Shown here in pieces: positions 25,946 to 37,725 of a stretch of DNA of 64,000 nt. The translations under genes were made by a program, and so were the position numbers. The stretch is from Combretum micranthum (Eukaryota; Streptophyta; Magnoliopsida; Myrtales; Combretaceae). Each line of letters starts with the position of its first letter. Position 1 is the stretch's first letter. The DNA lies in assembly GCA_024138025.1 (NCBI GenBank), contig JAMXBD010001368.1, positions 1 to 64,000 on the forward strand, read 5' to 3'. The notes under the pieces were generated by a model that saw only the letters and a program-made list of their open reading frames with translations, was not told the origin of the DNA and did not search any database.

Positions 25946-26644
25946 CTATATCAAAAGAGAAAAAGAACTCAACAAACACCTATTTAGTGTGAGAAACCGA
26001 GTTAATAAGTCAAAACAGTATGAAAAAAAAGAAGAATCACATGGTTACTAATAATTACTAGTAATAATATTATGGAAGCAAGAAGTTATGGCTAAATAGA
26101 ACTCATCACCATTCAAATGAGAGGCTTTATCCTTATCTTAAAAAATTCAATATTGAAGACAATAAGAAATGTGCCTATATCAATAATAAAACACCAGGAA
26201 GGAAAATGTTTAGTGGCAAATAGGAAAAATAGTTTTATTTTACATGAGTATATATCAATCTCCCTATAACTTTTTTCACATCAATTCGACATCAACCAAT
26301 CCTTCAAACCAAATCCATCAGCCATTGCGTCTAATTGATCGATAACTCTTATTCCTTGGCAATCTAAGAGCATCCCTTCCAATCATGATCAAACACTAGT
26401 AGATTAAAACAAATGCACATACGTAATTACCTTCATTTTATTGGATATTTTAGTTATGCTAGTGGGGACAGGATAACATTAAAACAACAAAGACAGGGCA
26501 CCTTCCAGTTCCAACAAATATTCTAAAAATAAACATAATTTATTAAATTCCTTCCATTGAGAAAATATAATCAACAAAAAATAATCGAACAATGAAGTAC
26601 CAAAAAAAAAAAGGACTAATCAACCACATGACATAAAAATTCAC

Positions 26645-26740
26645 CGTATCAGTAAGGGCATCTAAAACAAGCTCATCGCTTAGGTGAAATTCATAGATGG
26701 TGTACTTTGTAGGATCATCTTCATGGTCAGCGGTCGGCAT
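26645..26740 (-). CDS. Putative first coding exon, unknown protein
   Basis: It begins with ATG at 26740 and runs 32 codons (MPTADHEDDPTKYTIYEFHL then SDELVLDALTDT) to a donor-like GTGAAT. The acidic N-terminus and balanced codon use look protein-like rather than random AT-rich sequence. The frame stays open a few codons past the donor, so an unspliced reading is possible. I cannot assign a family. Confidence 0.35.
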
Positions 26741-29056
26741 CTTTCTTATAAAACAAAATATTCTTTTGGTCGATCACTGTTCTTTCGTTACGTTTGTTAA
26801 TAGTTCAAATTTGACCAATTATTTTCCAATAACTGAACTCGTCTTCCCTCTAAACCCTGTTGTAAGAAAAAAGGTTACTTTTTCTCACCCCTCTTGGGTT
26901 ACTGACCTATAGATTAAACTCACCATCAATGTTTTTTTCAACAATATGTCTTTCCTAGAATAGTTATCTCAAAATTAACAAATTAAAACTCAATTTAAGC
27001 TATCTTATATAAGCAAATTTACAATTATCAGGATTACCAATAAGAAAGCAAAATATAACACCCAGTCACTATTTTACTTCATAGAATTCAAAACCCAAAA
27101 GTGGTTTTCCTTAATCTTTTCTCTTATGATCTACTTTCAAGTACATAGAGCTCTTTGTAAACATAAACCATTTCCAATTTAGCCAGCTACATACATATTA
27201 TATGCATCCTCCCTTCCTAAACCCGGCTAGCACAGAATATGCTTTAAATTTGCATCTAAAACTATGAAGAAATTCAACCAATTTGTCTATTGCATACATA
27301 TTAAAAAATTCTTCAAATTTGCATTGACTTTTGAAAAAAATAATAACAAATGCCCATTAGTTCACATTGTTACAATAAAATTCCAGATTTGCTAGTCTGT
27401 CAAGTGTTTTCACCATTAAATACAGAGAAATAGCTAGGGATTATAAGCATATATAATATAACTCCAAAGAAACATAGGAGACAATTAAACTTACAGTTCC
27501 AACTCTATGCAAAAACGTTTCCAACACAATTGAGATGATAATGAAAACACAAACACAAGCAATTGCCCATGTTGGCGCCTAATCAAGCTCTCTTGTTTGA
27601 GAACAACTTCTATTGCTTTTAGTTCCTGCCATTGTCACTTACTGACTAAAAAGAAAAAAAAAAGCACATAATGTATTATGTGTGTATATATATGAACTAT
27701 GAATTTCAGGGGAAATAATAATGTTATTTATTTATTAATAGAAAGTTTACTATAACTTAACTTGGATCAAAAAATGGAGTCAGTACTTTGAAATTCAAAT
27801 ACATGGTGTTAACCTGATGGGTTTAGCTAGCTCATAATTACATATAGAAAAAAAAAACATTATCTTTTTGAGGAGTGATTTCAAGTATGTCTTTGAATCT
27901 AATTGTGCATGCTTTTATATACTCTATTAAATGGTATTTTCTACATCTCCCCCATACCTGCTGACTCAACACTAAAAACGGGGGAAACTAAAAACTAAAC
28001 ATGGGTGTGCAACGGAAAAATGAAGAGCCTACATATCAGATCTTGTATAAATGTGAATCATATTAATGAAAAAGGAAAAAAAAAAAAGACAGAAATATAG
28101 CTTTTGGATGAAATCAAGAGCATTTTTCAAAGATCTATACTTAAATGGTATAAAATGACAAATTTGCAGTTTCATGCATCACCTTATGCTTGCTACTTTG
28201 CATAGTGAAAGGACAACTTTTAATGTAAAAAAACTCCATATCTTCCCAAAACAATCATGCTCCTCTATGCTTAGCTTGTCTCCACATCAAAGCACAAAAC
28301 AAAAGAAACTTTCAATCAATAAATAATGTAAATAGCTAAAAAAACTTATGAACTTATAATGCAAATTGCACATCAATATAGACCAGTGATTCCATCTGGA
28401 AATCTTGGTAAATTCTCTACTTTAGTGGTGGTCATCAACTGTCCACTAGGAACCCTTCCACTTGGTACCCTTCAAAAACCAAATTTGTATATGCAGTATA
28501 TAGAGCAACCATATACCATACTGGACTAGACCCTATAATCACCACATTCTTGTCTCCTCAGTTGCATTAATCATGTTTTACTATAAAGATAAAAACCAGT
28601 AAAGTTCACCTCACAATTATAAATTTGCATCAAATGTCTCTTGCCACATCAAGGAAATTGATTCATACATTTTCTCAAAAGTAACTAAGCAGCATAAGCA
28701 ATTGTCTACTAAATAATTTATTTACTAAATTCTACCATTCAAGTAGTTCATAAATGTGCATAATCGAATTTCTTGTCAAAAACATAGTTAAAACCAAAGC
28801 ATTTTTTTACAATTAACTTATTAAACTTTACCTTTCTTTTCCAATTAACAATTGGAAAATTAATGGGAAATTACGCTAGAATGGAAATAAATTCAAATAG
28901 GTATCAATGTAGATTAAAAAATTAAAAAAAAATTCAAATATGTTAGGTAACATCATAAAATACTTTGATGACTAGTGAGCCAAGTTGATTCTCTTTTGAT
29001 CTTAATTTAGTTAAATGTAAAAATAAATAAATTTCAGCTGTAAAGGTAAAAAGAAG
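26741..29056. other. Gene-poor stretch between the exon-like segment and the TIR remnant
   Basis: AT-rich with many A and T runs. It contains no open frame with a recognisable motif on either strand and no repeat borders that I could establish. Lost introns or 3' parts of the TIR gene (which reads this way) could lie here, but I see no P-loop or other NB-ARC motif. Confidence 0.4.
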
Positions 29057-29636
29057 TTAGACATACTGCTTGTTGACTTCATATCCTTCTCTACTTCCAA
29101 TCACTTGGAGAGCCATCCTCCACTTCATAATCACTTGGGAGTAACTCCTTTTCTGGTGCTGGTGGAAGGAACCCTTTAATGGGTCTGTCTGGTATTGAGC
29201 ATCAAATCCATCGATACAAAAGAAAACAGGCAGAATGAAATGTCCTTTTGAGCTCCAACAGTCATACATCTTACCAACTCGGTTGAGATAGCTCTCATAG
29301 GAAGCATAATCCTCAGATAAGATAGGCATGGATAGACATCTCTTCTCAATAGCTTCCATGGGTATATTATTATTGAAATTATCCCAATTCATCATTTTGT
29401 CAAAGTAAATCGGAGTCCTGCATCCTTAAGCTCTAGTAGATGACTCTGTAAAGCCATGATGATGTCTTGAAACTCAAGAAAACGTCGTACTTGAATCGAG
29501 CCCTTGTGGCAGATAAAGGAACGGAAGAAAAGACTGACGGGATAGCAGCCGCCTTCTCCTTTCCTTTCCTTCTCTCATAACGAGTCGTTGAAGCAGAGAT
29601 AGCAATGGAAGGATGCCGCTCTTCCTCATCTTGCAT
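29057..29636 (-). pseudogene. TIR-domain exon, broken (TNL-type receptor or TIR-only)
   Basis: The upstream part (29636 down to about 29434) has a basic Ser-rich leader, then KYDVFLSF at residues 49-56, the beta-A strand of plant TIR domains. The expected RGEDTR motif is missing. Sequence like ALQSHLLELKDAGLRF, typical of the next helix, continues in another frame. A second frameshift precedes 29395-29057, which carries the AIEK and LSEDYAS motifs (residues 16-18 and 26-32), LPVFFCID (55-62) and WRMAL (92-96). At the position of the catalytic glutamate (WCLDEL in active TIR NADases) there is Arg (residue 39). Two frame breaks plus the lost glutamate mean an inactive pseudogene. It ends at a possible donor (caGTATGT), where TIR exons of TNL genes usually end. 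No NB-ARC or LRR is seen. Confidence 0.85.
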
Positions 29637-30059
29637 TACCCAGTATTAGAAAAAACTAATGGAAAAACAAAACTGATTTGTTCACTGAAATGGATAATAT
29701 TACCAAAAAGAAAAGAGGAGAGGACAGAAGACTTCTTAGGGGCTTTGGAGTCAATTCTTAACATGCTTGCTTTTCCACCTAGTGCTAATAGCCTAACAGC
29801 TGTACTGCTTTCTCTTTCTCTCTCTCTTCTCTTATTTTATCTATTTATATTTATTTCTTTTATAAATATTTCATTTTGAAAGGGAGTAAAATATTATAGG
29901 GCCAGGAGGGAAATCAATGCCTGAGTTCCCCCTGCGAACACCAAAAAGCCCTAAGGCCATCAAAGCAAAGACTAGCTAGTAACAAAAACACTATGGCACT
30001 AAGCAGCAGCTCCATACTAGAAGAAGGATCATAAAACATGAAACAAACCATAGGAAAAT

Positions 30060-30640
30060 CTTGACCAAGACAAGAATTGATCGGCACAAGTATTGACCAA
30101 ATGGGATATGCAATCCAGCTTAACCTCCCAATTCTTGCTCAGCCAATTTCTAACATCTTTAAAAATTTGACAAGGATGACCAGAAGAAATATGATAAAAA
30201 ATCAATTCAAAGATTTCTCTGGAATCATTTCCAGAACAACTTTGTTGACACCCAGTCGCAAGCCGTTAGTAAACAATAAAGGATGCTCCACGGTTTGTAA
30301 CTAAAGGAGAACAAACTCCTAATTTTTGGAAATCCCAGTTTCCACTTAGCTTGATAATCCCTAACCAACCCCCTCCAATGATGAACCAGAAGGAATGGAA
30401 CACACACATCAACATTAAATTTCAACCATCCAATCTGAGGTCTATCCCAAACCTACAACAGATAATTTCTAGCAAGTTTATCCACCAAGAACATCGACCC
30501 ATTGCCAAATTCTCAGTTGTCTGAAATACCCCTCATGAACAAAGGCATTACATTCACACCAAATACTCCAAGCACAATAGTAAACAAAATATCACAACCT
30601 AATTCTAAACTTTTTTCCTTTTCTCTTAGACAAATTATCA
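30060..30640 (-). pseudogene. RNase H-like (RVT_3) remnant of a LINE-like element
   Basis: On the minus strand, in several frames, the sequence reads in order YCAWSIWCECNAFVHEG, VWDRPQIGWLKFNVD, HHWRGLVRDYQAKW and, near the low-coordinate end, DVRNWLSKNWEVKL and NTCADQFL. This is the order of the plant RNase H-like domain: W..ER, then GW.KFNVD with the first catalytic Asp, then G.v.RD..G.W, then the C-terminal AD motif. Such domains follow the zinc-finger region of plant L1-type non-LTR elements and also occur in stand-alone plant genes. Stops and frameshifts show decay. No upstream RT was seen. Confidence 0.7.
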
Positions 30641-31440
30641 AACACCCATCGCTTATTATCACCGCATAATACCAGACTGGCATAGGCAATTCTAGAAACT
30701 AAAAGTGAAAAAAGGAACCTTTTTTAGAAGATGCATCATGAGGAGTAGAAAATCCATCACCATATTCAGTGTCATCTTCCTCTTCCTCATTATGGTAAGG
30801 ATGGGTCTTGAACTCCTTACCATTTCCTTAAAAAAAAATACCCACTTCCTATTTACGAGTTATATGAACTTAAAGTTGCTTGAAACACCACAATTTCCAG
30901 TAAAAGACATCAAACATTCACACTCATTACAAAATTTCAAAACATGATATCATGTAAAGGAGATGACTTTAAGGTACTATTGATATGTGCATACTACTAG
31001 AAAACATGATGTATATAAATACATACAAAAGCTGGAAGCAGTAATGTAAAGAGGGGGCTGTAGTAATGCGAGGGAAGACGGCTAGTAAGCAAGTGAGTAC
31101 GGTCGACAATTGAGAAGCCCTAGAAGGTTTTTGGGTTTTGTTTTTGTTCAAGAAAAGTAGAGAACAAGCTTTGGTCTGCCTTTTTATTTTTTTCGTTTTT
31201 TGTCGAGAATGAGGTAAAGTGCGTTTTTTTATGGCTTCTTACTTCACCTTTTCTTTTCTTTTTTAAATTATTCAAGTCTATAAATTACAATTTACATTAT
31301 ATTGAAATAATTTGTATTTATAATCTCTACCCAAAAGTAATTTTTATTAAAATATTTTTTTTATAATTTATAATAAAATAATTAATATAATAAAATTAAA
31401 AAAAAAATAGATTTTTATTTTATTTATTTGATAATAAGAA
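30641..31440. other. Unassigned non-LTR sequence before family A copy
   Basis: A minus-strand segment near 31090-31160 resembles a plant gene leader (CT-rich, with an aaaccttctagggcttctc-like phrase) followed by a short frame, but nothing identifiable follows. From 31260 to 31440 the sequence is almost pure A/T. Confidence 0.35.
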
Positions 31441-32102
31441 TTGGTTAAGGTTAAACCCTAATTAGAAGGTCAGTAGAAAATCCTAAAGTTAACAAAACCC
31501 TAATCAAGTGTAACCGTTTAAGTTCGGCAATTCCGTGTTCGTAACCCTAAGTGAGTAAGTGAGAGATTAATACATAGAAGAGTTCGTAATAACATGAGAA
31601 AACTTAAAAATATCAGATTAGTTAAACCACGATTCATTTTGAGCCTAATTGGATACAATTTTCGAAAAGTGTGTCTCGGGGCTCGAAATAGTAAAAATAT
31701 TCCGGATATACCGTTAGACTCGTAAAGATATAAGGTTTTCAAAAATATTAGTTTTATAATTTTTCGGTAACTAAAAATATTAGATATTGCAATTATACAT
31801 GTAGTTTCTTATTATCGATACTTTATTTGTCATATCTACTTTACATTGCACTATTAATCACTATTCTATACTATTAATCTATCTTTACTTTTCCTTACAA
31901 CCTACTCTTACAACCTATACACTTATTTTCTTATAATTTTCATTTCCAATACAATTTCACATCTTACTTTTCATTAGCAAAAAAAGAAAAAAAAAATTTC
32001 TCTCTCTTCCTCTCCAATTTGCGCCAGCCCCCTCCCTTTTTTCCCTCAATTTGTCTTATTTTTTATTTATTTTATTAACACAATTTACCCTCCACTTTTT
32101 TC

Positions 32103-32110
32103 TATAAATA
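32103..32110 (+). promoter_or_regulatory. LTR TATA box
   Basis: TATAAATA preceded by a CT-rich and GC-containing patch (32010-32060, with gcgccagccccctccc) and followed by a CT-rich leader. A splice-donor-like ataGGTAATG follows at about 32213. Confidence 0.6.
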
Positions 32111-34639
32111 TCACATCTTTTCCATTTCCTTCACACCTTTCATACACTATCATTACTCTTCTAAAATCTCTCCAAAAGCTCTCTTAAATTTTCTCTAGTT
32201 TTTCTTCTTTCATAGGTAATGCTCTTTTAAGCTTTTCTTATGTTCATTTGCTTAGTATGAGCATAGTGTGTATTTTCTAAACCTATGGAGTTTAAGAAAG
32301 CAACAATATGTTCATACTTTGTTATTGTTCGTAAATCTATTTTCCTTTATGTTGTTCATATATATATCTAACTAAATATATCTATGTAGTCATATATATC
32401 TTTTAGAGCACATAAGCTCATTTTTTATTGCAATTTGTTTACTTTCCTGCAATTTATTTACTTTCAAGTTGTTTTAAGACTAGTCTTTTTAGTCTTAGAC
32501 TTGTCCTCATCATGTCAAAACAATTTTCTTTTTCTTTTGGGACTAGTCTAATCTTAGTCCCGGGAAGCCTTGAAGAAGCTAAGGCTCCTAATACTTGATA
32601 ATTATTATTAATATGATTATTTATTTCTTATTTACTTTATTATCTTATCTTGCGATAATTTTTATCTTTTATAAATTACATGATCATATTCATGCATAGC
32701 TAATAAGTTGTTGTCCAAATAAAAAGGCATCCTTTTGATAAAAGAATAAAATTTTATCACTAAATAAATGTTTTTCCCGAAGACTTAGAAAAACATTTTC
32801 AAATAAATTCTTTTTAAAGGTTTATATAAATTCATCACGAAATTTCAAACTATTAATAAAAGAAGTTTCTTCAAAATCTAAAGATACTTCCTTTTCAAAT
32901 AACAAAAGAAATCTTAATATATACTATTTTTACCAACTTTCTAAACCAAGATCTAAATAAGTTTTTAAGAAAATCAATTTATAAGGAAAATGAAAATAAA
33001 TTTTCAAAGAATAAACTCATCAAGTACTACTAAAGAAATCTTTTGAAAATTCTATTTTTCAATTTCTAGAAATAAAATTAGTAGATAACCTCAAAAGACC
33101 AAACTTTATTTTCAAATTACTTTTGATAAACTAAAGAGTCAAAATATAGAATATTAGATTTTGATCAACCAAACATTTATAAGTTACTTCAACCACATAA
33201 AGTAAAGTTTAACAAATCTAAATTTTCCAAAACACTAGAAAAGGTTGTTTAAGGAAAGTAATTAAATAAGACAACACCTATAGCATTATGCATAAATTAT
33301 GAGTCTATTTATACACATAAGGAAATATTTTCAAGTATATACATATTTGAGTTTTACTTAAACAAGCCTTAGTAAAGGAATGATTAGAAAATATTATTTT
33401 TTAAGAAAAGAATTTTTGTGTTAGATCTGCATCCTTCTAAACCATGACCAAAATGATCTTTTATAGTAAAAGTAACCTTAGAAATGGATAGATCTTTTTG
33501 AGTAGGTAGAAAACGACATATAATATGTGAAATTCCTAGTTAAAATGAGCAAGTTATGACTATTTTAAGTTGGAACTTCTTTCGATCTGATTTTACCGCA
33601 ATTTAGAGATAGACTTAGAACCTTTAAAATAGAAATTCTATGAAAGACTCATTTTGGGTATTTCATCTTGAAATGACCTAGATTTCAATTTTATTCAAAT
33701 TTCATGTGTTTATTTATTTATTTTAAATTGTTGAATTGAATGAGCATGGTTATGTTGTTAGTAGTCTAAGATATATGATTTTGTATATGTATATGTTGAC
33801 ATTAATATTTTTGTTTTATATGCATTAATGTGTGAGTAATGAAATTATTAATGTTGTCTTTTGTACATTAAAAGGTTAAGTTAAGTTAGATTTATAAATC
33901 AACTTCAATTTTTGTTAAAGGTTAATGGATAGAGTTTCCTTTATTTAAGATAGCATTATTACCCAAACATAAGCCCAAATGAGACCCAAATTAAAGTCAA
34001 ATGCAACCTAAGGTTATGTATGCATTAGAGGGTAAATTTGGAATGTGTTTAAAGTCAAATTAAACTTAATTGAGCTACTTTTGGGGGACAGCTCATTTTA
34101 TCCGAATTTTCCTTTCTTTATTCCTTTTCTCTTCTTCTTCTTCCATTTCCATTTCCATTACCAATTCCAAGCCTTAACTAAGAGCAATAGCAAGCTTTGG
34201 AAATCAAGCTCTCTCCAAGGCAAAGCATTTACATGTGAGTGGATTTAATTGTGATTGTTGTTTTGTTTCCCTTTCTTGAAGTAGTTGTAGGGTTATGGGA
34301 TGAATTGAGTTTAATGTTGATCAAATTGTTTGTTCATGCTTGGGATGAGTTATGAATGTGTTATATGAGTGTGTGAGATTGTGCATGCATTGTTGTAGTG
34401 ATATGAAGTGTGGGGAGTAAGTGAAGAGGAATTGTGTAGAGAAATCTAGATTGGATTGATGTGGAGTTGAAGTGTTTAATTGTGTTGAATTCTTGTTTTT
34501 AAGTTGATAGGATTGAGTACATGAAGTTGGAAGTGTAGTTGAGGAAGGTTTAGAATGTATTAAGATAGAATTTTCCAAAGTTGAAAAACAGGGGATTTGA
34601 ATTCTCTCGTTTAAGCCTGTTTTTAAAACGTACGTCAGC

Positions 34640-35160
34640 ATTTGGGGATTCTACGCCGCCGGCGTAGAGGCGGTGTAGAAAGCCCACAGAATCGATTTTC
34701 TTAACGCCGTTTGTTACGCCGCTGGCTTTTATGCTAAGGATTTGCCAGCGTCTGTTCTTCAGAATGTACGCGGGCAATTTGAGTTTCTACACCGCCGGCG
34801 TAGAGGCGGTGTTGATAGTCCACAGAATCAAATTTCTTAAAGCTGACTGAACGCCGCCGGCTTTCGCTAGGAAAGTCAGCCAGCGTTCTTTCTTCCATAT
34901 TGTACGCTGGCTACTAGGAATCAAGGCCGCCGGAGTACATGTGAAGGCTGGCCGTGTACTTATGTAAGCGGCCGGCTTACACCTCTCTGGACGTTTTTGA
35001 AAACTTTGGTTTTGGATTTACGTCGGCTCAAGGCCACCGGCATAGGGTGCAAAGGCTGACGGCATACCCTTGAACGCTGCCAGCGTTGGAAGTGTGTTTT
35101 TTTTTTTTTAGAATATTGAACACCGGCTCAACGCCGCGGGCGTTGAGTACCGGTGTATCC
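34640..35160 (+). repeat. GC-rich palindromic tandem repeats (CGCCGGCGT type)
   Basis: About five diverged units, the first two roughly 137 bp apart (ctacgccgccggcgtag near 34650 and ctacaccgccggcgtag near 34787), later ones about 105-130 bp apart. Each centres on a GC palindrome able to fold into a strong hairpin. The chromovirus LTR has a weaker cousin (gccg(t/c)cggctt motifs) at about 47880-48030. Confidence 0.8.
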
Positions 35161-35591
35161 CCTGTGTTTTTGAAATTTAAAAACTTTTTCTAAAATTTTC
35201 TAGAGTTTGTTATTCAAGCAATTAAGTATTTATTAAGCGATTTAGAATGTAATAGGATGTTTAAATGCTTATTTATGACCTTGTATTCAATTATTTGGAT
35301 TTCTTTGATTAATTGTGATATATGGATATAATATGTGTATACTTGTGATAATGAGATCTAAACTTGTTGATTTATTGATTATTGTGATATTTCTATTACA
35401 GTTAAGGATTCTTCGGTTAGTTCATCACCGAGAGATCCTAGTTCTATACTAACGAGTTCAGGTACGCGATAACTTGTTTGATGTTTGCTAGGACCAGGCA
35501 TTTCTAATTTGACCTAAATTGATTCGGCTTAACATTTGAATGAATTGTATGTCTATTACGCTGTTTAATCTGGTCCGAGGAGCAACAAACT

Positions 35592-35685
35592 TGTCATGAT
35601 GCAATGACACGTTAGCTAGGCGCTGAACCAAGTCATGATGCAATGACTTTACCATGATGCAATGGTACGCTATGATGCAATAGCG
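35592..35685 (+). repeat. Covarying hairpin array of family B (four units)
   Basis: The core atgatgcaat occurs at 35596-35605, 35635-35644, 35654-35663 and 35672-35681. Each is flanked by perfectly complementary arms that differ between units: tgtc/gaca, aagtc/gactt, tacc/ggta and cgct/agcg. The last two units directly abut. Each unit can fold into a short stem with a gatgca loop. Confidence 0.92.
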
Positions 35686-36969
35686 ATTCTTTTTGGTTAA
35701 GTGGGTAGCCGATAGGGGGAATAGTATCTGAGTAACGTTTGCTTAAACTTAGGGGAAATACCATGATTTAGTTCAAGATTTATGGGAACTTGTGAACTAG
35801 GCTCATGTTATGACTGAGTTTAAGTAGAGTCAGGCAACTGCTTTTAACCCTAAATGAAGCTATTATTTTCCATGAAATAGATATAGGAGATATAAGTATT
35901 CGGACTGCTTATATCAACCCCCTGAGCAGCTGCTGTTACTCAGGATCCCTGGATTCCCGAAGTGTGACCGGGGTTTGAATACCCTCTTGTTGATTTGTGA
36001 AAGAAAGTGTAATAAAGATAACCACTTGTTCTATGATGCATTACATCAATTGGATGACTTGTTATGCATTGGTTATTGTGTACTGGGCCTCTGGCTCACT
36101 TTTGCTACCTTGCAGGTATTGGAGACGAGTTTTATGATGACTTGGGCTATGGGTCCAATTTCGAGAGATTTCTGGATGAGTGGGACGAATAGGATTCAAT
36201 TACCCTGGACTTTTAGAAGACGTTTTGCTAAGAAGAAGTTATGTATAAATGGCTTGTTAGTTAAGTCAAATTCTTTTTGTAATGACCATAAGATCCTTTA
36301 GGATTCTTATGTTTTGAGAAAACATGTAATTTTTGTAGCATCATGTATTGGCACTAAACAAGGTTTCTATGATGTAAATGTATGTATAGATTGCTTTTGT
36401 TAGCAATCATGTTTTGTTTAAAATCTCTTTTCAAAGTTTAGTGACTTTGATCAAACAATTTTTATAAACTGTTAGTTTTAGGACAACCTTACATATAATG
36501 TGCAAACGTTATATGTGGTTGGGGATTCGGTACTCTAAGTCTCGGGATTTAGAGGAACGGGTCTTTACACATCTTGTCTAGGTGAAGAAGGAATCAATAT
36601 CACCTTCTTGGAAAATTATTTCGACTAAGAGCGATCATCATGGAGTGACTTAATCCATTAATAATTACGTTTCCTTGATTGTGCTTGTAAATAGTAACAC
36701 TAGAGAGTAAGGAAAAAGATAAATGAATAAATGTTATGTGAATTGGATTCATGATTGAATGATGTAGTTGTTGAATAAAAGCTAAGTATATCGAAAGAAG
36801 AATTGATGAATAATTTATGTTTTCTTGCAATAGGTATGATAAATATTGTTTTGGTCATCTTTAACTTGAAATTGACAATAATTGAATAAACCAATGCAAA
36901 GAACAATTCATGCATAACATATTCTGAGTCACATTTATTTTTCGCTACTATTCTTTGTGTGGGGAAACG

Positions 36970-37075
36970 AGGAGTCGTAGTGGTGGCTAGTAGGAGCCAG
37001 AAAGTATACATGGGCTAATAGAAGCTGGAAAGTCTACATGGGTATGTAGGAGTCGGTAAATCTGCAATTATTGAT
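36970..37075 (+). repeat. Hairpin minisatellite in family A copy
   Basis: Diverged ~30-bp units around ctagtaggagcc, the first with ggct/agcc arms. It corresponds in position to arrays at about 49600-49690 and 58310-58400 (reverse orientation). Confidence 0.6.
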
Positions 37076-37725
37076 GATCGTATGGCCGGTAACCACCCAA
37101 CCTTCGACATGGAGGGTGTAAAATCCATGCTATGTATGGTTTCTAGTTAATCGTGTGTATTTTGTTTGCCCATGTGATTGATGCATTCCCACATGATTGT
37201 CTAAATACTTGTATGTTTTATGGAAATACTTGAAAAAGGTAGTTATCTCACTAAGCTAGTTTTGCTTATATGTTAAGCTTTTTGTTACAGTTTGATAATC
37301 TATGGTTGGCACCAAGGAGCCCCTTTTATCAGGTATGAGCCAAAGTTACTAAGAGTTTTTGGAAGAAGTTTACATACTTTAGTTTTGGAGTGTAGACTTT
37401 TAAGGGAAATCTCTATAGTAGACTTTTTTTATATTCATGTATGTTTTTAAGATGGCTTAGTTTGAGCAAGGCTTTTAATAGGGGGAATGCCCTTAAGAAG
37501 TTGTAAGAAACTTTTATGTTAATGATTATTACATGTTTACCTTCGTAAGTTCTTGCATGCTTTTATTATATGCTTAAACGTAATACCCCTTTGAGTCTCT
37601 TGCTATCTGAGAAGCACGCCTTGCACGTGATATCAAAGCTCATGTGTGATTAAGATTGTCATTCATTAGCTTTAATATTATATGCGGCGGACTGCCACGT
37701 TTAGGGTACGTTCCAAGGCGTAACA

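Larger units (their letters stand above)
33669..36569 (+). mobile_element. Solo LTR, family B (TSD catct)
   Basis: It runs from tgaaatgacc to gggtctttaca, 2901 bp, flanked by catct at 33664-33668 and 36570-36574. Host A sequence reads 'gggtatttcatct' on the left and 'tgtctaggtgaagaagg' on the right, as in uninterrupted copies. It contains the GC-rich array (34640-35160) and the covarying hairpin array (35592-35685). The segment 36080-36170 (ggctcacttttgctaccttgcag and onward) parallels the chromovirus LTR at 52310-52420. Confidence 0.93.
31441..37725 (+). mobile_element. Family A LTR, sense, with nested B copy
   Basis: It starts near ttaaaccctaatt (exact border uncertain) and ends gtttagggtacg...ggcgtaaca at 37725. 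TATA box at 32103; conserved inverted repeat at 33532-33576. Without the nested B copy and its duplication it is about 3.38 kb, the standard length. No matching target-site duplication was found, and the right flank is chromovirus protease sequence while the left is not retroelement. A deletion has therefore probably removed one flank together with the chromovirus 5' half. Confidence 0.75.

Noticed and set aside
30985..31010. actactagaaaa as the second end of the CACTA element
   Set aside because: It lies in the same orientation as the 13479 end instead of inverted, lacks the leading C in context and has no subterminal repeats.
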